The notes under the pieces are model-generated. The model had not been told where the DNA came from. It did not search any database and saw nothing but the letters and a program-made list of their open reading frames with translations. Position numbers and translations under genes: made by a program. 64,000 nt of DNA from Henckelia pumila. Its lineage: Eukaryota > Streptophyta > Magnoliopsida > Lamiales > Gesneriaceae. The DNA is taken from contig NC_133120.1 of assembly GCF_033568475.1 (NCBI RefSeq), positions 48,229,751-48,293,750 of the forward strand, written 5' to 3'. Each line of letters begins with the position of its first letter. Within the stretch, counting starts at the first letter, position 1. This document shows, in pieces, positions 23,711-34,624 of the stretch.

Positions 23711-24312
23711 AAAAGGTAGCAATTATGCATCCACACTTGTATAAAGATAACATTAGGGACTAACAGTTGGAGAAGATCTTCTAAACTCTTTAAACAACAC
23801 GAAATTGAAAAGACACATCACAGCCATAGACAAGGTATAGATCGTAATTGGTTCCCATAAGCACAAAACACCAAGTTGCATTAATAATGGTTCCAATATA
23901 ATTTATCATGTTTCAACAAGAGTCTACCAAATCTAATCCAATTTCCCAATTTGCTTTCAACGAATTTATTCCAGACAAGGCATGATTTTTCAACAAGCAT
24001 CTACTCATCTAATCCAATCTAACAAAGCCACATTTATTAAATCACGCAACCATGAACAACTTGCCAATTATAAGTACCAAACATAATAAACGCATTTTGA
24101 TGTGGAATCTACGTCAAATCATAGCAACTGATTAGTTATTCAATTTATTCATTTAAATTTCCTCCTAAATCATATTTGTGTTCCAATTACAAAAGATAGG
24201 CACAACCGAATTTAACAACCTACAAAGAAATAACCCAAGTTAAAATTTTTGACTTTAAATCTAGGCGATTGATAAACAACTAGAACAAAACAGGAGATGA
24301 GGACTGATTCTC

Positions 24313-24618
24313 TTAAATAAACGGCGTAGCAGCGGTGAGCTTTTTTCGCTGAAGACACCGAGGATAAGTAGTAACCCTTAAATTGAAGCGCGAAATACCA
24401 TCGATGGCAAAAGCCGTGGAATGAGGCAGTGAGAACGCTGAATCAGAAGAAACATTGAGCTGGAAGAGAGCAATCAGAGCCTGGGCCCCGTTTTCTTTGG
24501 ATCTAGCAGCGATTCTTGAGTATCTGAGTTGCGCGAGAGCTTCGGGCTTCAGGTAAGTGTAAAACAACGGCGATGCAGCCAGTGACCTGAAACCGCTACC
24601 TCGAACCCTTGTTTTCAT
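24313..24618 (-). other. Possible captured small gene at the 5' end of the CACTA-2 gene array
   Basis: A 101-residue open frame from ATG. It starts MKTRVRGSGFRSLAASPLFY and ends YPRCLQRKKLTAATPFI. The basic, serine-rich start and the FRSLA...YTYLKPEALAQL block look like a small organelle-targeted plant protein, but I cannot name the family. Upstream on the same strand, about 24700-24770, is a pyrimidine-rich stretch with AACCCTAG that looks like a plant 5' UTR. The frame could be the first exon of a chimeric transcript running leftward through villin and ACX1. Confidence 0.45.
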
Positions 24619-24789
24619 GGTGATGAAGGTTTAGGAAAATGCGGATTTAGAGGATGAAGGTTTTCATGGCCAGTTGGTGAGGATGAGGAGCGGAGAGGAG
24701 AGAAAGGAGGCGAAGGAGAATCGAAAGAAGAAGCTGGGTGAAAGGGGCGACATATTATTGGTTGGGCTAGGGTTTGTGAATTATATGTG

Positions 24790-24860
24790 TAAATATATAT
24801 ATATATATAAATAAATATATATATATATATATGTGTGTGTGTATACATGTGTGTTTAAAA
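24790..24860. repeat. AT/GT microsatellite
   Basis: Runs of (AT)n followed by (GT)n at 24795-24850. The open frame at 24615-24848 on the minus strand is partly a translation of it. Confidence 0.85.
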
Positions 24861-24929
24861 AAAATAAAAAAAGAAAAGCAAAGACAACTGATTAAGAGAA
24901 GTGTTATCTAAAACTACATAAAACAATAG

Positions 24930-25312
24930 CATAAGACAACGGTTAAAAATAACCGTTGTCGTAGAGCTTAAAAAGCACACGCATACATAATGGTTTTAAA
25001 AACCGTTTTCATAGAATTCCAAATATCCGCTCATAGACAACGGTTAATAAAAACCGTTGTGGTAGACTTAAAAAAACCCGCTCATAGACAACGGTTAATT
25101 AAAACCGTTGTCGTAGGCCATAAAAAACCCGCTCATAGACAACAGTTTTAAAAAACCGTTGTCTTTGACACATATAAGACAACGTTTTTAAAAAACCGTT
25201 GTTGTTTTCATAAAAAAAGGGGCCAACAACAACGGTTTTTACTAAAACCGTTGTTAAATACCAAAGACAACGGTTTTTCAAAAAAACCGTTGTCTTTCAG
25301 GTGTTGTTGATA
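24930..25312. repeat. Right subterminal inverted-repeat array of CACTA-2
   Basis: At least seven hairpins ACAACGGTT...AACCGTTGT separated by shared spacers such as AAAAACCCGCTCATAG. The same spacers occur near 38160-38225 in CACTA-1. The open frame at 25099-25281 is a translation of this array. Confidence 0.9.
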
Positions 25313-26731
25313 CCATTATTTGGTGTAGTGTTAATTAGATTTTATTAGGTTTCATGATATCTAGAGATAATGATATATTATTGAGATATGTGATCAAGAT
25401 TTAGATACAGTCAAATCTTGGGAGATAGATTTTTATTCAAACTTTAAAAGTCATAATCCTAGTCTATCATTAATTCTTTTGTGTGCCTATAAATACAGAC
25501 TCAACCTTCACAAGAATTACGTTCAAAAATCTTCCAAATTCTTCTCTATATTTTCGAGACTAGAACCTACTTTTTCCTCCAGATTATTTGCGTCAGATAG
25601 CCTAGCAATTTTGATCCATATTTTCGTCCAAAATTTAGTGCTTTTCTTTTCCTTTCTCGAAGCCATCATAGTACAAAAGAAAAGTGTTGTTTAATCTCAC
25701 GTAGGTGACCTAGGGAAGGAAAAAGAATTGGTTTAAAGTGTTGTCAGAGAAGATTTCTTAGTTGGAAATAAATTAAAAGAAAAGGCTTGCTTTGATTGGT
25801 TCACGGATTAGTGGGTCTCGAGAAGTATTTTCAAATTTCCATTGAAGTTTCGGTTAAGGCTTTTCAAGATTATTGGTTTTTGTGCACATCTACGGTAAGT
25901 GGGATTTTGTATGTATATTTCTTGATATGGTTTTAAAAATATTCATTGAGGAGTCATGGTATTTGGTTTTTAAAATTCGTTCGAGCATGTGTCTTTTGTT
26001 CGTGTCATGTTGGTTCGTGTTGTGTCATGCATGTTGTCGGGCACTGTTAGGATTCGAATGGATATGGTAATGATATGACCCTTATACGGTGGGGTGGTAA
26101 CCGTTGTATGGCCTCACTCCATAGAGGATTAACATATTGGACATGACCTCGCTCCTTAGAGGATTAAAATATAGGAGATAGTAAACCAAGGAAAGGAGAT
26201 GAATTTCAGTGCTTATGTTCATGTATTGAAAGTTTATGTATCATGATGATGTTATGGCCCGATAGCCCAAGTATTGAGTTGTGTTTATGTTTATATTCAT
26301 GTTCACGATTATGATTCTATGTTTTTGCATATATTTGGTATATGTCTCGAACGGCCCCCACTTGCTGAGTGTTTCCCAAAACACTCACTTCCTTAATTTT
26401 CGATCCCAGATGATACAGAAGAAGAATTAGAGGATCGAGAACAAGACCAGTTTTGGGGTTGGTGAAAGAAAGAACTTTAGGATTTAATTTTGTTATTTCT
26501 TTTGGGATTGTTGCATTTAATATTTTGTTATTTAGGTTATTAAACGCTTCCGCAAGTTTTGTTAGTTTTGTTATTTTGGAATTATCGAGTTGTAAAGACG
26601 ATGTTTTTGGTATTTATTTATGAAAAAGACTGGTTTGGTATAAACTGCACTACGAGGCTGGTTGTTTTATAATTTGTGTGAATTTGAAACAACGCCGGTG
26701 GCACGTCTCGGTCTCGGGGCGTGACAATCCT

Positions 26732-27363
26732 GGTAAGAAGAAATTGAGGAAGTATAATGATATTAGATCCTCATACTATAATGTAGATTTGGAAACCAAG
26801 AAACCAGACAAGAAGGCAACAAGAAAAAGCATACTTGGGCAGTTGTAATGATATTAGATCTCATGCGATCAGCAAGATATCCTCTGTCTTCACGAAGATC
26901 TATGGTAGTAACAACACTAAGTTAAGATGGAAGAAAAAATTAACCTTCAAATAACACCACGCAGATATAAAGACCCGAATGAAACTCCCTACCTGCACTA
27001 GTTTAGTAAAAATTCCATATCTCATTCATTTCAAATCCAATTCAATCATAACCAGTGCCATATTAAAGCCAATTCAAAAAGCTCCAAGTTTCAATGAATA
27101 ATATTCCAAAATCCTTAGGTTATAAACCACAAAAGTTCCTAATTGAGAAAAGTAGCAATACCCATGAAGCAAAAGTTGGGGCATCTTGCTCCTCGTGGCC
27201 GAGTGAACCGGGTATTTGTTTGATGCAAGTGAAATAGCTGCAAACTAGTGTACACCACAATCCTAGCATTAGTTATTATTCAGTACATCAAAACAGTGCA
27301 TCTATGTGTGTTTGTAAGCAACCAAAGTTACCCAACATCCGAGTATATTCCCAACTTATGTTC
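26732..27363 (-). pseudogene. CACTA-1 interior with alpha-galactosidase copy 1 (downstream part)
   Basis: The stretch 26732-27160 is non-coding. From about 27363 down to 27165 the minus strand holds the end of one exon (GIYSDVG followed by GTAACTTTGG), an intron, and an exon [20 protein letters not shown] followed by TFAS. These match plant alpha-galactosidase (GH27), usually [20 protein letters not shown]. The upstream part of this copy lies at 36036-36110, because a retrotransposon inserted within the exon. It is a fragment with missense changes and is not functional. Confidence 0.85.
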
Positions 27364-30086
27364 TGTGACGACCCGAGTTCTAATCTCTCATTAATCCAAT
27401 CATTGTAATTAATAGACAAAGAATCAAAGTCTAAACAAAGTAAAAAAAAATTTTAAAAAAATTGGAGCACCTCGCTCGATCGGTGAAAAGCTGCCGATCG
27501 AGCGAGCACTTTGGCCCAACTCTCGGGTCTGCACATTTTTGGTCTCGCTCGATCGGTCAAATCTTACCGATCGAGCGAGCAAGAAAAATCAGGTTTTCTG
27601 CCCAAGAAATCCAGGCCTCGCTCGATCCGTGACATTGCACCGATCGAGCAAGCTCATTTCCAGGAAAACAGCAGGAGCTTTTGCTGTCAAAAACTATGCA
27701 ATCTTCCTAGCATGATCAAGTAAATAATGGCATAATTGTATATCAACAATTCCATCTTGTATCCACAACTATCATACATCCTAAACAAGATATAGCTTAA
27801 GAGGAACAAGATCACCATAAACTAAAATCCAATCTCATGCTAGAATCAAATATCATATAAGAGTAATTAAGTTACATCATGTTGTCTTAAGGATTACAAC
27901 ATCATCTCCAATCCTATATACATCAACAAGACAACAACTTACTACCAACAAGTCTTGGTACAAGTAGCTATAACATACTCATATTTTTGGACTCAACTCT
28001 AACATTGACAGCTCAAACAAACATCTAAACTCGGATCATCACGCTATTCTCTCATCCCTTGTTCTTCAAGATCTCCTTTGCCCTGTTCCACTCCCGCCTA
28101 TTGCCATGACACATACAACATAACAATAGCCGGATAACTCCGGTGAGAAATATATTTCCCAGTAAAAGCAACTAAACATGAATATAAAACATATATCAAG
28201 CTCATGATATAAATAAAGACAATGCATGTTTTAAAACAAGGTTCATCTCTTATCTCGTCGGTTGGGATCCCGAGAAGAAGATATCATAGCTAACCACCGA
28301 CTCTCCCAATCGAGGTGGGGCTACTTATCTTACTTCTCCAGACTTTGAAGCCACTACATATGCATTTCAGATGCTAGGCTACGTCAACCACCCAGGCCAT
28401 ACATATATAATCCCTCAAATCGTCTATTCAAACGTTTCCGTTCATTTCAAAATCAAAGAATAAGTCTTTCAAGATGAATGCAATATATACCATCACAAGA
28501 GCATTCATTAACATCTAATACTCATTCAATAAATCATAGAAGAGCATAGAAAAGCAATTAAGCAAATAAGTATGTGATTTAGGGAACTCGATACAAACCA
28601 TCTCGAGTTATAATCTCATTCAAGTAGTAGTCCACTTTTACCTTCATATTTCGTCTGTCTGAATTCTTCAAATCTGAATTGCGACCTCAAAACATTCACA
28701 TCAATCTTCGTTCAATTCATTCCTTTCAGAATCGAGTCAAAATCATCAACACATCTTCAATCAAATTCATTTCAAACCTCAAGCGAACTTCCTCGGTTCA
28801 CAATCCGACCTCTTGAGTTGATTGAGCTCGTAGCACGTCTGAAATGTAAAGATTACCATGTAACAAAATCGGTATACAATCCCAAGATCATTGGCTCAAT
28901 CGTAGACTATCAGTATGGTTTCAAAACATAACCGAGCATCGTAGCGATTGACAATCGGGAATCGTTACAATATTGAATTCATTTCTAATGTCAACTTCAT
29001 TCATACGGCTTTTCATATCCGTTAATTATCATGCAATTATTCATACAAACAGCTATAATCACCAACATATCAAAGAACATCTCATCTCGATAATCAGCTA
29101 TCAAACTAGTCTCAAAACACGAATCGACGGCGTAGCGATTAAAAATCGATAACCGACAAAATATCGAAACCATTTTCAACTTAAATTATGGCTTTTAATC
29201 AACATATCAGCAACATAACATCATATTCGCAGCATATCAGAAGTATATATTCGAGATACATGCTGTAAAAACTCATTGGAGTTCATACGACATCAAATAA
29301 CCGATTCGACATCGATACGGAACTACATAAACCATTGAAAACCAATATTCATGCTCAACATCTGATCTGTCCAATATAATGATTTAAAAATCTATCAGAA
29401 ACCTCACAATACTTACATCAAATCGAAGTCCTTGTCGCAAGGATTCCAGAACATCTTTCGGAATCGAAATCGGACGATCGGATCAAAAGTTACGGGGTTT
29501 TGAAAATTGGAAAGAAAAAGGAATCGAAGGTCTCGGCTTTCTCAACTCTCAATTCTGAATTCATTTTAACATATGCACGTGTACATGCTGAGAAATCTGA
29601 TTAAATCGGATAGATATTGAATAAATTGCAAGTTAGTCCCTCAAGTCTTCAATAATTGCAATTCAGTCCTCGGCCATTAGAATTTAAATCAAAACTCTAA
29701 ATATTCCCAAATTAAATATTCTCGGATTAAAATTAAATAAATTTGGATTAATCAAATAATCCCGGCCTTTTGCATTCGAGCCCTTCAACTTCGATATTTC
29801 TAAATCAGTCCTTGATCGAGTTGTATTGTCAAAATTAATCTTCTTTAATTCCCGAAATATGGAATGTAATCTTAAATTCCATAAATATTCAAATCGAATA
29901 TTTATTCTCTTAATTTAAGAATTCTCGGAATTTAATTCTCAAAATCCATAAATTCTCAAATTAAATATTTTCGGCTCGGAAATTAAATCTAGCATGTCCA
30001 TAACTTCTCAAATCAATCTTAGCCCATAATATGGAATTTAATTCTCAAATCTCATAATTAATAATTTAATATTTTCGAGCCTTACA
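27364..30086 (-). repeat. Left LTR (3' LTR of the minus-strand element), 2,723 bp
   Basis: TGTGACGACCCGAG to TTTTCGAGCCTTACA. A three-unit hairpin array lies at 27471-27653, with CTCGCTCGATCGGT arms. The purine tract lies just outside (minus strand AGAGGAGAGGAAT, 30087-30099). It matches the truncated right LTR from about 28667 to its end. Confidence 0.85.
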
Positions 30087-31987
30087 ATTCCTCTCCTCTA
30101 AGAAATGATTTCGTCCTCGAAATCATAGTCAAATCAAATATCAAGTCTGATAGACTGAATGATTATCTGAAGTTATTCTCACCTCAATCATATAACTCTG
30201 AACTTCGTATCTCATCACTTCATTTCTTATAAGATCCTTTCTTCGGATATGCTTCTATTCTCTTTGGTATCTATTCAATTGTACTTTCAGTCATTCAAAA
30301 GAATTCGTTCTGAGCTGTTTTTTTTTTCTTCAATTAAAGATTTGTCGACTAATCGACTTAACTCAGAATCTTTTCGATATCTATTTCATCTAATTAAAGT
30401 ACATCGGAAGAATCTACTGATACTTCCTTCACTTATATACATGGAACAATTCAAATTCATTGAACAATTCGGATTCATTGTCTCAAGCTGAAAAGAATAA
30501 AATTTTCCCATCGTCAATTTCATCTGACATCTCATTCAATGAAGTTCAGTATTTGTGTCGACTTATTTCTTTCTGAATATCATTCGATGTTCTAGATAGA
30601 ACATATATCAAGTCTAAGCTGTCATTCAATTCAGTGCTTCAAAATCAAAAGTCAACTTCATATTCTGAATCTGCAATTAAAACTCTGTTTTTTCCCTATT
30701 CTGAATTGAATGATGTTTCAATAATAACTTTTCTGCTTAACGAATCAGTTTCAACTTCAAAAGTTTTATCTATCATTCAATTACGAATTCTGGTTTTTCT
30801 TCTCCGTTTTCATATCGTACATATTCATCTTCAAAATCTTTGTGTGTCTCAAATCAAATCTGATATGATATCGACGAATCATGTCTGATCTGATATTATA
30901 TACTTCTATAGTAACATTTCAACACAAATAAATCGGATTTTCTTTCATCATATCCTCATAGCATTATCTCAAAATCGGCTCAGTAGCTGTTACAGGAATA
31001 ATAATCATCAAGTGGCAACACATCAAGTCCAGTAATACCGAATCAGGTATTAAAGTTCTGAGAATATTCTCAATATCTGGAAAATCGACTCAGATAATCC
31101 ATCAATTGAAGAAGGTATAACGCAATCACATATAACCAACTCTCAGAACATCAGTCAATCAATCGATGCCACATTCTATCGAATAAATCTAAAGTCTTAA
31201 TTCTGACAATAGATTTTAATCATCCCTGTAATTTCATCATATCTCTATCTTCAGACAATGTATTCTAAAAAATCTGATTAGTCTATTCGGACTATCTATA
31301 AATTAGAGTATAATATACTGTCTTCACAGATGTCAAAGTATTCAGAGCTGTTGAGAATCGGTATCATATCAGATAAAAAGTTCATTCTCAAAATTCGATT
31401 CATCTTCTCTGACTATTCTTCCAATTCAAGGATAATATACTGTACCTTTACCTCAAAAAGTATTTAAAGTCTTCGGATCATCTGTATTACAATTTAACAG
31501 TAAACCCAATGTTTCAATCTGAAACATTATTTCTTGGCTTACTATTCATATGACAACGAATCTAATCCCAATTCAGTGACTTGATCATACATACAGATCA
31601 TCATATACAGTAACCTCCATCAATCTGTTCATAACTACCTGTTTACCTCATCTATACTGTTTCATCACAGTAGTTTTCGCAAAATATTCTTTCATATTAT
31701 TATCTCGTTTCAATGTTTGGAGTTTCCAAACTATCACTGAACTCATCTGGTCAACGATTTTCAACTTCATCGGAAACTCTCTGTACGTTTAATTTCAAAA
31801 ACATACTAATTCTGTTATTTCTATTTGCTTTATATTCTGATAAAACAATTATCAAATGAGTATTGAATTCATTGTTGTGCAATACTTCAAATTCTGATAT
31901 CTCTGTTTGGAAATATCAGAAAAAATCAAATAATCAATCATAATAGAATTCATTCAATCGGATCGGAGGCTTCAATTCATATCTCAA
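30087..31987 (-). pseudogene. Eroded pol of the minus-strand gypsy element
   Basis: The first bases resemble the same region of the intact relative (TTCGTCCTCGAA at 30111 versus 13513). Traces of the integrase end can be aligned near 30390-30440 with 13810-13860 (ATATACTTCCTTAG-like). Beyond that it is AT-rich, with many stops in all frames. The open frames at 30249-30491 and 30634-30888 are chance. I infer extensive C-to-T decay and deletion. Confidence 0.5.
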
Positions 31988-33316
31988 TGTAGTAGCCCAT
32001 AACCAAAATCAGTAATTAAGGAATTAATCATAATTACTTGGATAGAGTTCGGAAGCTCCGAAGGTGAGTTCGGAAGTTTCGAACAGGATCGGAAGCTCCG
32101 ATGCAGGATCGGAAGCTCCGATCATATTACGTCAGGCATGAAGATTGGCTAGATCGGAAGCTCCGATCAGGACCGGAAGCTCCGATCACCCCTATCCGGA
32201 GTCAACAAGTGATATTTTGACACGTGGCAGATCAGGATCTTCGGAAGCTCCGATGGCAGGATCGGACGTTCCGATCGAGGTTCGGATGTTCCGATCGAGG
32301 ATCGGAAGTTGCGATCGTTGTCTATAAATAGAAGGCCGAGGCTTCACTTTCATTTACCAATTCCGAGTTTTCCTCTCCTTTCTAGTCTATTCGAGTTGTT
32401 CTAGCCTTCCTAGGCTTGACCCGGCGGTCGGCGAGGCGATCGGAAGTCGTAGCAGAGTTGTGCCCAAGTTCTGGAGGCATCGACATCAAAGGGCTAACGA
32501 CGGACGAAGGTATAGCTTTTGCTTCCTATAAATATTTAGGAGTATGCAATAGCTTATTTAAGGCTTTTAGAGCGCTTTAATGATAGTAGTATCATTTGGC
32601 AGTGTAGAGCAGACTATAGGCGTGGACCTAGAGTTGGTAGAGCTTGCACTGATTGAGGTACGGAAGTACTGTTCGAGATATCCTGACTGAGTATGCATGT
32701 ATTATGTGACTGAATGGTTTATATGTCATTGATTTATGCTGCATTCATTTGCATCTTGCTGTATCACTTTCGAGATGTCTGTTAGTAGGGTTGTACCCTA
32801 TCCTGTTAGTGGATGGACTTCCATCGATTTGGGTCCGGCGTATCCACGATTATCTCGGTATGGGAGCCACCTCCTGAAGCGACGGCACAGCGTGCTACAT
32901 ACCAGGGCCCGGTCTGTCTCTGTTATCTGATCCTTGACCTCGAGTCTATAGGGAGTTCACTTTGCATGCATGTATACTCATACTCTCGTACTGAGCGTTT
33001 TATGCTCACGTCTCGTACTCTGTATTTCTGGACACCCTATTCCTTGGGGCAGGTTTGCGATTGGACGAGGAGGGTGGATCCAGGAGGGGCTAGTCAGTGG
33101 TTGGCCAGCTGGAGCTTCGTCTAGGTTTTATTACTATTGTTTGGGTTGATACAGCTATTCGATTTGGTTGTATATTATTTGGATAAATTACAGATTCCTT
33201 TACTTGGGATTGTATAATATTTTTGGTTTCCGCAGTTTTATTCTGATATCTGTTTAATTAAGTTAATTGCATGCCTAAGTTCTGTTTAGTAGGTGATCCG
33301 GGTAAGGGTCACTACA
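31988..33316 (+). repeat. Complete 5' LTR of the palindrome-rich gypsy element
   Basis: U3 contains about ten copies of TCGGA-N3-TCCGA or close variants between 32049 and 32316. They sit directly upstream of the TATA box TATAAATA (32323-32330). The rest is non-coding; the frames at 32145, 32736 and 32813 are not genes. Confidence 0.9.
32049..32316. promoter_or_regulatory. Palindrome array upstream of the LTR TATA box
   Basis: About ten imperfect 13-15-bp palindromes such as ATCGGAAGCTCCGAT and ATCGGACGTTCCGAT. Between them lies a G-box-like GACACGTGGC (about 32220). The second LTR has nine copies at 34019-34270. A cluster of this kind just before TATA suggests an enhancer; the binding protein is unknown. 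Confidence 0.75.
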
Positions 33317-33320
33317 TTTA

Positions 33321-33332
33321 TGGTATCAGAGC
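33321..33332 (+). other. Primer binding site of the palindrome-rich gypsy element
   Basis: TGGTATCAGAGC, a perfect tRNA-Met-type site four bases after the LTR end. Confidence 0.9.
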
Positions 33333-33335
33333 AAG

Positions 33336-33824
33336 AAACGGATTAAGACTACACAGGATCGTCAGGCCAGCTATGCTAATATCAAGCGTAGACCTTTTCA
33401 GTTCGATGTCGGGGAGAAAGTGCTTCTGAGAGTGTCACCTTTCCGCAAGATTCTCAGATTTGGCCTTATGGGCAAGTTGTCTCCCAGGTTTATCGGTCCG
33501 TTTGAGATCTTGGAGAGCATTGGCGATTTGGCTTATCGACTAGCTTTGCCACCGCATCTATCCAGTATTCACGACGTGTTCCACGTATCTCTGTTGCGAC
33601 GGTATGTGGCGGATGAATCTCATATTCTGCAGCGGTCTGAGGTTCAGGTGAACAAGGATTTGACTTATGTTGAGAAACCTATTCGTATCCTGGATTGTAA
33701 GGATAAGGTTTTACGGAACAAAGTCATTCCTTTGGTTCTAGTTCAGTGGCAGCGTCGAGGCACTGAGAAAGCTACTTGGGAGCTTGAGGACAGGATGCGT
33801 GAAGACCATCCTGAGTTGTTTTGA
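33336..33824 (+). pseudogene. Integrase C-terminal end fused to the primer site
   Basis: The reading frame begins directly after the primer site with KRIKTTQDRQASYANIKRRP. It continues LRFGLMGKLSPRFIGPFEIL and ends VPLVLVQW-type chromodomain-like sequence (IPLVLVQWQRRGTEKATWEL) at a stop (33824). This is only the last 160 or so residues of pol. Everything from gag to the integrase catalytic core has been deleted, with the joint within a few bases of the primer site. No start codon is expected. It is related to the integrase end at 13601-14302. Confidence 0.88.
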
Positions 33825-33959
33825 TTTCATTATTTAAAGTTGTATTCAGTTGCAAACTCTGTAAACGTTTGATTTGAATAAAGAATGTTTCTGATTTATG
33901 TATTACATTCGGTACTTAAGATCTGATTTCGAGGACGAAATATCTTAAGTGGGGGAGAA

Positions 33960-34624
33960 TGTAGTAGCCCGTAACCAAAATCAGTAATTAAAGAATTAAT
34001 CATAATTACTTGGATAGAGTTCGGAAGCTCCGAAGGTGAGTTCGGAAGTTCCGAACAGGATCGGAAGCTCCGATCATATTACGTCAAGCATGACGATTGG
34101 CTAGATCGGAAGCTCCGATCACCCCTATTCGGAGTCAACAAGTGATATTTTGACACGTGGCAGATCAGGATCTTCGGAAGCTCCGATGGCAGGATCGGAC
34201 GTTCCGATCGAGGTTCGGACGTTTCGATCGAGGTTCGGACGTTCCGATCGAGGATCGGAAGTTCCGATCGTTGTTTATAAATAGAAGGCCGAGGCTTCAC
34301 TTTCATTTGCCAATTCCGAGTTTTCCTCTCCTTTCTAGTCTATTCGAGTTGTTCTAGCCTTCCTAGGCTTGACCCGGCAGTCGGCGAGGCGATCGGAAGT
34401 CGTAGCAGAGTTGTGCCCAAGTTCTGGAGGCATCGACATCAAAGGGCTAACGACGGACGAAGGTATAGCTTTTGCTTCCTATAAATATTTAGGAGTATGC
34501 AATAGCTTAGTTAAGGCTTTTAGAGCGCTTTAATGATAGTAGTATCATTTGGCAGTGTAGAGCAGACTATAGGCGTAGACCTAGAGTTGGTAGAGCTTGC
34601 ACTGATTTGAGGTACGGAAGTACT
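33960..34624 (+). repeat. Truncated 3' LTR of the palindrome-rich gypsy element
   Basis: Matches the first 665 bp of 31988-33316, including nine palindrome units and the TATA box at 34276-34283. It stops after GGTACGGAAGTACTG, where the sequence switches to the LTR of the host element. Confidence 0.9.

Larger units (their letters stand above)
20320..25330. mobile_element. CACTA-2: gene-carrying CACTA transposon, 5,011 bp
   Basis: Starts CACTACAAGAAAATTGC and ends TTTGGTGTAGTG, with the 3-bp duplication TTA at 20317-20319 and 25331-25333. The ends carry large inverted-repeat arrays. The interior contains exons with GT-AG borders from at least two plant genes, acyl-CoA oxidase 1 and villin, plus a possible third small gene. 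All are on the minus strand. There is no transposase. It is of the same family as CACTA-1. Confidence 0.95.
7746..26726 (+). mobile_element. Gag-only Ty3/gypsy retrotransposon with an extra 5' ORF, doubly interrupted
   Basis: LTRs are 7746-9235 (1,490 bp) and 20218-26726 (about 1,495 bp once CACTA-2 is removed). The TSD ATCCT is at 7741-7745 and 26727-26731. A tRNA-Met-type primer site follows the 5' LTR, and a purine tract precedes the 3' LTR. The interior has an upstream coiled-coil ORF, gag, and only the first part of protease. RT, RNase H and integrase are absent, so it resembles the TR-GAG class of non-autonomous elements. Without the nested insertions it is about 5.5 kb. A minus-strand gypsy element lies in gag, and CACTA-2 lies in the 3' LTR. 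Confidence 0.93.
20218..26726 (+). repeat. 3' LTR of the gag-only gypsy element, split by CACTA-2
   Basis: LTR pieces 20218-20319 and 25331-26726. They match 7746-9235 closely, including the TATA box at 25488-25495 and the end TCGGGGCGTGACA. CACTA-2 inserted about 100 bp into the LTR. The frames at 25479-25694 and 25873-26070 are LTR sequence. Confidence 0.93.
31988..34624 (+). mobile_element. Deleted gypsy element with palindrome-rich LTRs
   Basis: LTR 31988-33316 (1,329 bp, TGTAGTAGCCC to GGGTCACTACA), an interior of only 643 bp, and a truncated second LTR 33960-34624. The interior has the primer site, the end of integrase, and a purine tract AAGTGGGGGAGAA before the second LTR. The left flank is CTCAA; the right TSD is lost, because a deletion fused the second LTR to the truncated LTR of the host element at about 34624. 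Confidence 0.88.

Noticed and set aside
25099..25281. Open frame in the CACTA-2 right end
   Set aside because: Translation of ACAACGG repeats; no protein signal.
32145..32327. Open frame rich in R, S and G in the gypsy LTR
   Set aside because: Produced by the TCGGA palindrome array upstream of a TATA box. A parallel frame exists in the second LTR (34157-34357).
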